DNA from: Marine Group I thaumarchaeote SCGC AAA799-O18 | GTDB taxonomy: Archaea > Thermoproteota > Nitrososphaeria > Nitrososphaerales > Nitrosopumilaceae | NCBI GenBank assembly: GCA_000746705.1 | Contig: JOTC01000020.1 | Coordinates: forward strand, 1-5,303 | Length of the DNA: 5,303 nt | Direction: 5' to 3' | Part shown: one piece after another, positions 1-4,109 of the stretch | Layout of the letters: every line of letters starts with the position of its first letter | How positions within the stretch are numbered: the first letter of the stretch is position 1 | Made by a program: the position numbers and the translations under genes | The notes under the pieces: generated by a model | What the model was told of the DNA's origin: nothing | Database searches by the model: none | The model's input: only the letters and a program-made list of their open reading frames with translations

Positions 1-362
<362 letters not shown>

Positions 363-449
363 TATACATAGAGACTATACATGATGAATCATATTTTTAA
401 TTAGATTAGTGGATACTCTGCACGTCCATAATGGCATTAATTTACTCGA
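363..449. other. 23S rRNA 3' trailer / intergenic spacer
   Basis: This spacer has no coding potential. It holds a direct repeat TATACAT (363-369 and 376-382), a small inverted repeat ATGAT-GA-ATCAT (381-392) and a T5 run at 394-398 that could end the rRNA transcript. The 3' half of an archaeal pre-23S processing stem would be expected here, but its partner would lie before the 23S gene and is not in the window. The remainder (399-449) shows nothing I recognise. Confidence 0.5.
394..398 (+). terminator. Possible poly-T terminator of the rRNA operon
   Basis: A run of five T residues lies about 30 bases after the 23S end, just behind the small inverted repeat at 381-392. Archaeal RNA polymerase terminates at T runs without needing a strong hairpin. 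Five T is a weak signal. Confidence 0.3.
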
Positions 450-461
450 TTTAGAATATAT
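450..461 (+). promoter_or_regulatory. TATA-like box before the candidate small RNA
   Basis: The sequence TTTAGAATATAT is centred near 456. A TATA-to-start distance of about 26-27 bases places initiation near 482-483, just before the closing stem of the predicted RNA structure at 485. This agreement is the main argument for a separate transcript here. Confidence 0.4.
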
Positions 462-484
462 GAGGTGGTAATTTCCACAAGATC

Positions 485-584
485 ACTGTGAGAGGCGTGC
501 GTAAGAAACTATTTGCACGAGGGTGGATGCAAAATAAAACTCCCATCCTAGTACCAAACAGCGGGTAGTTCTTGCCCTCACAGT
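485..584 (+). ncRNA. Candidate structured small RNA, tRNA-like cloverleaf topology, unknown family
   Basis: About 100 bases fold by eye into a closed multibranch structure. The outer stem ACTGTGAG (485-492) pairs with CTCACAGT (577-584). Inside are CGTGC/GCACG (496-500 with 515-519), AGGGTGG/CCATCCT (520-526 with 543-549, one G-U pair) and GGGTA/TGCCC (563-567 with 573-577, one G-U pair), the last abutting the outer stem as a T-arm would. Base 577 can pair in only one of its two stems. It is not a standard tRNA: there is no TTCRA T-loop, no D-loop GG and no CCA. I found no match by eye to 5S, SRP RNA or RNase P RNA. A TATA-like box sits about 28 bases upstream and a short T run (584-587) ends it. 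Alternatives are chance folding, an rRNA trailer element or an untranslated leader. The function is unknown. Confidence 0.4.
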
Positions 585-635
585 TTTCATTGCATATTTA
601 GATTATTGTTGACCTAGTCCAGCAAACCAACTTAC

Positions 636-648
636 TTTTTTATGAGGT
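636..648 (+). promoter_or_regulatory. TATA-like T run and possible ribosome binding site before the nitroreductase gene
   Basis: TTTTTTAT (636-643) is centred 28.5 bases before the ATG at 668, suiting a leaderless transcript starting at that codon. Overlapping it, TGAGGT (643-648) resembles an archaeal Shine-Dalgarno sequence ten bases before the ATG at 659. That reading would need a promoter further up, for which CATATTTAG at 594-602 is a candidate. The two readings choose different starts, and the sequence does not settle it. Confidence 0.4.
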
Positions 649-658
649 TTTTGATATT

Positions 659-1636
659 ATGATCTTAATGCAGTTTTCAAATATTGAGCCATCATACACA
701 TCAAAAGATGGTTGTAGATTAATTTGGAAAGGTGTAGAGGAAGATGATTCAGATACCATTATACTAAACAAAAAAGAACTCGAACAATTAATTGATCTCT
801 TAAAAGGTGACTCGTCTGGTGAGGTTGATCTTGAGGATCAAGTTAGTCGTATAATGGTAAATTCTGATATCACAGAATTTAATTTAAAAGACCATAACTT
901 ACTTGAGGTTAAGACAGCTGACCTGCAAAAACACGTTCTAGATTATGCAAAAATTCCACATACACCACAGTATGTCCATATCAACCCAAAGGAGTATTAT
1001 CCTTCTATCTCAATTCGCAAATACGATGAGCCAAAAAAAGTTGATGAGACAAAATCTACTCAAATATCACTTCTTGAAGCGATTTTAGCATCAAAACCAA
1101 AAAAAACTTCACGTGACCTTTCACAATCAGATCTATCTAGAATATTTGCAACAAGACGTTCAACAAGAAAATTTGTAAAAACTAAGATAGAGGGTTGGAT
1201 GGTTGATAAAATTTTAGCAGCAGCTGATACTGCACCTACAGCTGGAAACTTTCAAGGGTTTAAGGTATTTTATATCAAAAACCAAAAAACCAAAGAAGCA
1301 CTTGTTGAGGCAGCAAACAACCAACCATATGTAAACGCACCAGTTGTCTTGGTGTTTTGTATGGATCCATCAAGAGTAAAGATGAATTTTCCTCCAGAAA
1401 TTTTAGAAAAGTTTTCAATCCAAGATGCTACTTTGGCTGCCGCGTTTTCGATGCTCGCTGCATCTGGTTTGGGCTTAAGTTCAATCTGGATTGGAATGAT
1501 TGATGAAGAAAAGGTAAAATCCATTTTGGGTACAGATTTGAAACCATCCTCTATTCTATGTATTGGTTATCCAGAAAAACGTAGATCCCCAAAAACAAGA
1601 AGAAATCTTAAAGAACTCATTCAAGTAGTGGAATGA
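659..1636 (+). CDS. Nitroreductase-family flavoprotein with a 150-residue N-terminal extension
   Basis: The protein has 325 residues (322 if the ATG at 668 is used). Residues about 160-312 form a nitroreductase-fold domain, a family that binds FMN and uses NAD(P)H to reduce nitro compounds, quinones or related substrates. Visible marks are RRSTRKF at 166-172 (FMN phosphate contact in the family), the APTAGNFQ segment at 192-199, the helix QDATLAAAFSMLAASGLGLS at 255-274 with the WIG that follows, and CIGYP at 301-305. Residues 1-150 are charged and match nothing I recognise; typical family members begin near the RRS motif and are about 170-220 residues long, so this is a fusion or long extension. 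No signal peptide or membrane segment is seen, so it is probably cytoplasmic. The substrate cannot be inferred. It is a single gene, as its downstream neighbour has its own promoter-like box. Confidence 0.88.
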   Translation: MILMQFSNIEPSYTSKDGCRLIWKGVEEDDSDTIILNKKELEQLIDLLKGDSSGEVDLEDQVSRIMVNSDITEFNLKDHNLLEVKTADLQKHVLDYAKIPHTPQYVHINPKEYYPSISIRKYDEPKKVDETKSTQISLLEAILASKPKKTSRDLSQSDLSRIFATRRSTRKFVKTKIEGWMVDKILAAADTAPTAGNFQGFKVFYIKNQKTKEALVEAANNQPYVNAPVVLVFCMDPSRVKMNFPPEILEKFSIQDATLAAAFSMLAASGLGLSSIWIGMIDEEKVKSILGTDLKPSSILCIGYPEKRRSPKTRRNLKELIQVVE

Positions 1637-1656
1637 CTATGTCAGACATTTACGAT

Positions 1657-1664
1657 TTTAAATA
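1657..1664 (+). promoter_or_regulatory. TATA-like box of the zinc-ribbon miniprotein gene
   Basis: TTTAAATA within TTTTAAATAAATA is centred about 29.5 bases before the ATG at 1690. This fits a transcript that starts at or very near the start codon and separates this gene from the nitroreductase gene ending at 1636. Confidence 0.5.
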
Positions 1665-1689
1665 AATACTAGATTGATGTAATTATTCT

Positions 1690-1872
1690 ATGTTATTATG
1701 GATTGTCGCCGCTGCCGCTGGAATTTTAATTTCAGGTATTTTAATTTATAAATATATTAAGACGCCAAAACATGATGTACTTGGATTTTCTATGTACTGT
1801 AAGATATGTGGCAAGAAAATAGTTGGTTTGAAATGTCCTAGTTGCACACAAAAAAAGAATGATTGGAGATAG
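1690..1872 (+). CDS. Membrane-anchored zinc-ribbon miniprotein (hypothetical)
   Basis: The protein has 60 residues. Residues 3-20 form one hydrophobic helix (WIVAAAAGILISGILIY), followed by a basic stretch (KYIKTPK) that by the positive-inside rule puts the C-terminal part in the cytoplasm. Residues 37-52 carry CKIC and CPSC, a CxxC-x8-CxxC arrangement typical of a small zinc ribbon. The start is supported by a TATA-like box about 29 bases upstream, and the next in-frame ATG would lose the helix. It lies 53 bases after the nitroreductase gene. I do not recognise a specific family. Zinc ribbons serve many roles in protein or nucleic-acid binding, so no function is assigned. A real gene is likely because the helix, the paired cysteines, the promoter and the downstream poly-T runs all agree. 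Confidence 0.72.
   Translation: MLLWIVAAAAGILISGILIYKYIKTPKHDVLGFSMYCKICGKKIVGLKCPSCTQKKNDWR
1850..1856 (-). terminator. Poly-T terminator (minus strand) of the 1894-2151 gene
   Basis: Seven A on the plus strand give T7 on the minus strand, about 38 bases beyond the minus-strand stop codon. It lies inside the 3' end of the convergent zinc-ribbon gene. Confidence 0.45.
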
Positions 1873-1889
1873 GTGTGCTATCTACCATG

Positions 1890-1909
1890 TTTTTTATATG
1901 CTATTTTTT
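1890..1909 (+). terminator. Double poly-T terminator (plus strand) after the zinc-ribbon gene
   Basis: T6 runs at 1890-1895 and 1904-1909 lie 18-37 bases after the plus-strand stop. They overlap the stop codon and last codons of the convergent minus-strand gene. Tandem T runs without a strong hairpin are normal for archaeal termination. Confidence 0.55.
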
Positions 1910-2151
1910 AACTTACTAGCATATTCTCTATAAGTCTCAAGAAGTTTCAAGCAACAATTATTCATCTTTTGCAGTTTTTTGTATGTGGAATTTTCAGATA
2001 TAGAAGATTCATCTATTTCACACTTTTTCAGGTCATCAAAATGACTGGTTAATTCTTTTTCAAGCATATTGATTTTCGTCTCAATTTTTAATAACTCGTA
2101 ACCTTTTGGTTCCATATCTATTTTAGGCACACATTGATAAAAAATCTTCAT
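1894..2151 (-). CDS. Small helical hypothetical protein
   Basis: The protein has 85 residues, is rich in Lys and Glu, and is not recognised. Residues about 15-45 and 56-83 look like two amphipathic helices, possibly a helical hairpin or coiled coil, separated by a polar SSISENSTY turn. Four cysteines (7, 44, 66, 67) do not form a clear metal site. There is no signal peptide or membrane segment, so it is probably cytoplasmic. The start is uncertain. The ATG at 2151 gives 85 residues and sits 44 bases from the divergent gene. The in-frame ATG at 2115 gives 73 residues (MEPKGYELL...) and has a TTTTTTAT box on the minus strand (2137-2144) centred 25.5 bases before it, which would suit a leaderless mRNA. 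Composition like its neighbours and a terminator at 1850-1856 support a real gene. Confidence 0.6.
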   Translation of the reverse strand: MKIFYQCVPKIDMEPKGYELLKIETKINMLEKELTSHFDDLKKCEIDESSISENSTYKKLQKMNNCCLKLLETYREYASKLKNSI

Positions 2152-2167
2152 GATGGTATAACTCAGG

Positions 2168-2178
2168 TTAAATATTTG
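2168..2178. promoter_or_regulatory. Shared palindromic TATA-like box between divergent genes
   Basis: TTAAATATTTG contains the 8-base palindrome AAATATTT (2170-2177). Its centre lies 22.5 bases from the ATG at 2196 (plus) and 22.5 bases from the ATG at 2151 (minus). It could serve both directions, or slightly offset boxes on each strand could be used, since the usual TATA-to-start distance is a few bases longer. If the minus gene starts at 2115, only the plus gene needs it. Confidence 0.45.
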
Positions 2179-2195
2179 TTAATTGTAACATATGT

Positions 2196-2435
2196 ATGGC
2201 AGAAGCGTATGTCTTAATTAACTGTGAAATTGGTTCTGAGGAGAAAGTTATAACAGAACTAAAGAATATTGATGGGGTTAAAGAGGTTCATGGGACATTT
2301 GGCGCATATGATGTTTTAGCTAAGGTAGAGTCTGAACAGGTTGAGGCTTTACGTGAGACAATTACTTGGAAAATTAGAAAAATTGATAAAATTCGTTCAA
2401 CACTTACATTAATGGGTATTGAAGGGCAGAGTTAA
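2196..2435 (+). CDS. Stand-alone Lrp/AsnC ligand-binding (RAM) domain protein
   Basis: The 79 residues cover just the effector-binding and oligomerising half of an Lrp/AsnC regulator, with no helix-turn-helix. The order beta (AYVLINCE, 4-11), helix (SEEKVITELKNI, 14-25), beta (VKEVHGTFG, 28-36), the family loop GAYDVLAKVE (36-45), helix (SEQVEALRETITWKIRKI, 46-63) and a last beta strand (IRSTLTLMGIE) matches the family's alpha-beta sandwich. In full-length relatives this domain binds amino acids or other small molecules and builds dimers to octamers. A lone copy may sense a metabolite, mix into oligomers with full-length Lrp proteins, or act independently of DNA. The start is fixed by the conserved first strand and by the TATA-like box about 23 bases upstream. 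The gene is divergent from the 1894-2151 gene. Confidence 0.88.
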   Translation: MAEAYVLINCEIGSEEKVITELKNIDGVKEVHGTFGAYDVLAKVESEQVEALRETITWKIRKIDKIRSTLTLMGIEGQS

Positions 2436-2462
2436 TTTCGTAAACCCCTATTCCTAAATACA

Positions 2463-2470
2463 TTTTTAAT
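2463..2470 (+). promoter_or_regulatory. TATA-like box of the five-helix membrane protein gene
   Basis: TTTTTAAT (in a longer T/A tract, 2463-2473) is centred 25.5 bases before the TTG start at 2492. The spacing supports a transcript beginning at that codon. A short inverted repeat CTAC-GT-GTAG (2474-2483) lies between box and start and could be an operator, but it is short enough to be chance. Confidence 0.5.
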
Positions 2471-2491
2471 TTTCTACGTGTAGGATAAGAT

Positions 2492-3049
2492 TTGAATATA
2501 TTTGAACTCGCTGAACAAAATTTTTTGATTACATTTTTTGTGGTAATAGGAATTGGCTTATTGCAGGGTGCAATAATGGGACGTGGAGTACGCTCTAGAT
2601 TTCCAAGCTTTAAAAGACATGCTAGAACGGTTTCAATCATTTTGTTGGCACTTTTTTCAATTAACGCTATATCTGGTGTACTAAAATTTGCTGAACCGGT
2701 TAAAGTTTCGGTATCAGAATTAACCATTCCGGTGACAATTGAAGAAGTATTTACCATTGTAGTTAATGTAACTGGTATCAACGCGGGAGTTGGGACGGTA
2801 ATTGCAATATTTGTTTCCATTACATTAATTGTATTTTTGAAATTTGCTCAAATACATCAGATCGCAAGATATTTTATTTTTATAGTCAGTTGCATAGTTC
2901 TCATTGCATCTTTGCTAGGAAAATTCACTGATTTTGTACCCACAACATTTCAAATAATGCTATATGCATTTTATCAGTTTGGTATTACAGTAGGAATATT
3001 TCTTGTAACTAGACGTAAAGAATCTGATGTGTTATCCGAAATAAAATGA
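2492..3049 (+). CDS. Five-helix integral membrane protein (hypothetical), TTG start
   Basis: The protein has 185 residues, with hydrophobic segments at about 11-30, 47-66, 96-117, 126-146 and 153-173. A basic loop at 31-46 (RGVRSRFPSFKRHAR) between helices 1 and 2, and the tail TRRKESDVLSEIK, suggest which sides face the cytoplasm. Residues 67-95 form a polar, beta-prone loop likely outside the cell. No catalytic or transport motif is recognised, so no function is assigned. The start is TTG: no in-frame ATG exists before residue 29, which would remove the first helix, and a TATA-like box sits 25.5 bases before the TTG. A Shine-Dalgarno sequence is not evident. It follows the Lrp-type gene by 56 bases but appears to have its own promoter, and it ends convergent with TFB. 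An antisense open frame at 2404-2820 is a shadow. Confidence 0.75.
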   Translation: MNIFELAEQNFLITFFVVIGIGLLQGAIMGRGVRSRFPSFKRHARTVSIILLALFSINAISGVLKFAEPVKVSVSELTIPVTIEEVFTIVVNVTGINAGVGTVIAIFVSITLIVFLKFAQIHQIARYFIFIVSCIVLIASLLGKFTDFVPTTFQIMLYAFYQFGITVGIFLVTRRKESDVLSEIK

Positions 3050-3056
3050 TGTGATT

Positions 3057-3062
3057 AAAAAA
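3057..3062 (-). terminator. Poly-T terminator (minus strand) of the TFB gene
   Basis: Six A on the plus strand give T6 on the minus strand, 17-23 bases beyond the TFB stop codon, in the short gap between the convergent genes. Confidence 0.5.
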
Positions 3063-3079
3063 TTAAGTATTGCTTACCG

Positions 3080-3979
3080 TTACAAGAGTTTTTTTAATCC
3101 AACACATCTGTTTCTAATCGTTACTTCAGTTACACCTGATGCAATAGAAATCTCTTTTTGAGTCTTATTTCCACCAGCTGAAATACAAGCTAAATATAAT
3201 GCTGCGGCGGCTATACCCATAGGATCTTTTCCTGCTACTATGCCAATCTTTTTTGCTTTGTTTAATAGGATCAATGCTTTTCGTTTTGTTGCCTCACCAA
3301 GTCCAGCTACACTTGCAATTCTAGATACACCCTTAACTGGATCTGCTACTGGTATTTTGAGGTCAAGCTCTCTGAATATAATTCTGTAACTTCTTGCTAC
3401 ATCTTTTCTTTTAATATTTATTCCGTCTGCTATATCATCTAAAGTTCTTGGCGTTTCAGTTATTCTACATGCAGCATAAATACATGCAGCTACTAGACCA
3501 TGAATAGATCTACCTTTGACAAGTTTTCGTTCAATTGCTTTTCTATAGATATAAGCTGCCTTTTCAATAACTGTGTCTGTTAATGTTAACTTGTCCTTCA
3601 GCTTATCCATCTCACTTAATGCTTGACGGAGATTTCTTTCGGATGAAGTATGAGCTTGTGAACGACTATCCCATGTTCTAAGTCTGTCGATAGATTTTTT
3701 CATAGACGAGTCAAGTGGTTTACCAGTTGCATCCTTATTTTGCGGACCAATAATAGTTGAAAGACCCATGTCGTGCATAGTAATTGACGTACCTGAACCA
3801 ACACGGCTTCTATCTTCACCATCATTTGAAAATGAGCGCCATTCTGGACCGCCCTCAGTAATCCTTTCAGTTACAACAAACCCACAAAAACTGCAGAATA
3901 ATTCACCTGTAGTATCATCCAGAACCATTTTAGTTTTAGTACACGAGGGGCAACGTTGTTTTGCTAAGTTGTTATCCAT
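3080..3979 (-). CDS. tfb: Transcription initiation factor B (TFB, archaeal TFIIB)
   Basis: The 299 residues are full length for archaeal TFB, the factor that joins TBP on the TATA box and recruits RNA polymerase. The N-terminal zinc ribbon has C10-x2-C13 and C29-x2-C32. The B-reader/linker follows, with GGPEWRSF at 43-50 and the HDMGLSTIIG segment at 69-78. Two cyclin-like repeats follow, with the family signatures GRSIHGLVAACIYAACR (156-172) and GKDPMGIAAAALYLACI (250-266). The C-terminal helix-turn-helix (TQKEISIASGVTEVTIRNR, 273-291) is the part that contacts the BRE upstream of TATA. The start is well set: the zinc ribbon begins nine residues in, and a CTTATATG box is centred 26.5 bases before the ATG. 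Group members commonly carry several TFB genes, so this may be one paralogue. The zinc ligands are intact, so it should be functional. Confidence 0.97.
   Translation of the reverse strand: MDNNLAKQRCPSCTKTKMVLDDTTGELFCSFCGFVVTERITEGGPEWRSFSNDGEDRSRVGSGTSITMHDMGLSTIIGPQNKDATGKPLDSSMKKSIDRLRTWDSRSQAHTSSERNLRQALSEMDKLKDKLTLTDTVIEKAAYIYRKAIERKLVKGRSIHGLVAACIYAACRITETPRTLDDIADGINIKRKDVARSYRIIFRELDLKIPVADPVKGVSRIASVAGLGEATKRKALILLNKAKKIGIVAGKDPMGIAAAALYLACISAGGNKTQKEISIASGVTEVTIRNRCVGLKKLL
3089..3095 (+). terminator. Poly-T terminator (plus strand) of the membrane protein gene
   Basis: A T7 run lies 40 bases after the plus-strand stop. It falls within the last codons of the convergent TFB gene, where it encodes the two lysines of the C-terminal KKLL. 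Confidence 0.5.
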
Positions 3980-4001
3980 AATAATTATAATGCAAAATTA
4001 T

Positions 4002-4009
4002 CATATAAG
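4002..4009 (-). promoter_or_regulatory. TATA box of the TFB gene
   Basis: On the minus strand the sequence reads CTTATATG, the most canonical TATA box in the window. It is centred 26.5 bases before the TFB ATG (3979), so the mRNA should be leaderless. An AAAATC stretch just upstream could be the BRE. Confidence 0.65.
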
Positions 4010-4075
4010 GATTTTATTACTTAATTGTAGTTATTTGTTGGTAGGTTAAGCTAATTTATTGTAATATTAGAATGC

Positions 4076-4080
4076 AAAAA
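4076..4080 (-). terminator. Possible weak terminator after the metalloprotease gene
   Basis: On the minus strand this is a T5 run inside the AT palindrome AAAAATTTTT (4076-4085), about 30 bases after the metalloprotease stop codon. The 130-base gap to TFB otherwise holds only the TFB promoter and AT-rich DNA. Confidence 0.3.
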
Positions 4081-4109
4081 TTTTTTATCGATTTTTACTG
4101 CTTAATCTA

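Noticed and set aside
381..424. Box C/D small RNA starting at ATGATGA (381-387)
   Set aside because: The C-box-like word is part of a small inverted repeat, and no CTGA D box follows at a suitable distance; 417-420 reads TCTG followed by C.
485..584. A tRNA gene, possibly with introns
   Set aside because: The stem order resembles a cloverleaf, but there is no TTCRA T-loop, no D-loop GG, the first inner arm has a 14-base loop, and no anticodon loop with the expected flanking bases is visible.
363..658. 5S rRNA linked to the 23S gene
   Set aside because: The conserved 5S loop C region (CCGAAC...GAAGTTAAG) is absent and the stems are arranged differently.
1270..1524. 84-codon minus-strand frame within the nitroreductase gene
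   Set aside because: It is antisense to the conserved flavin-binding domain, with no promoter or family signal.
2404..2820. 138-codon antisense open frame opposite the membrane protein gene
   Set aside because: It has low-complexity composition without a promoter-like box, and overlaps two genes that have clear family or membrane-helix evidence; it is a shadow frame.
3768..4049. 93-codon plus-strand frame over the TFB 5' end and promoter
   Set aside because: It lies opposite the conserved zinc ribbon and B-reader of TFB and shows no recognisable protein features.
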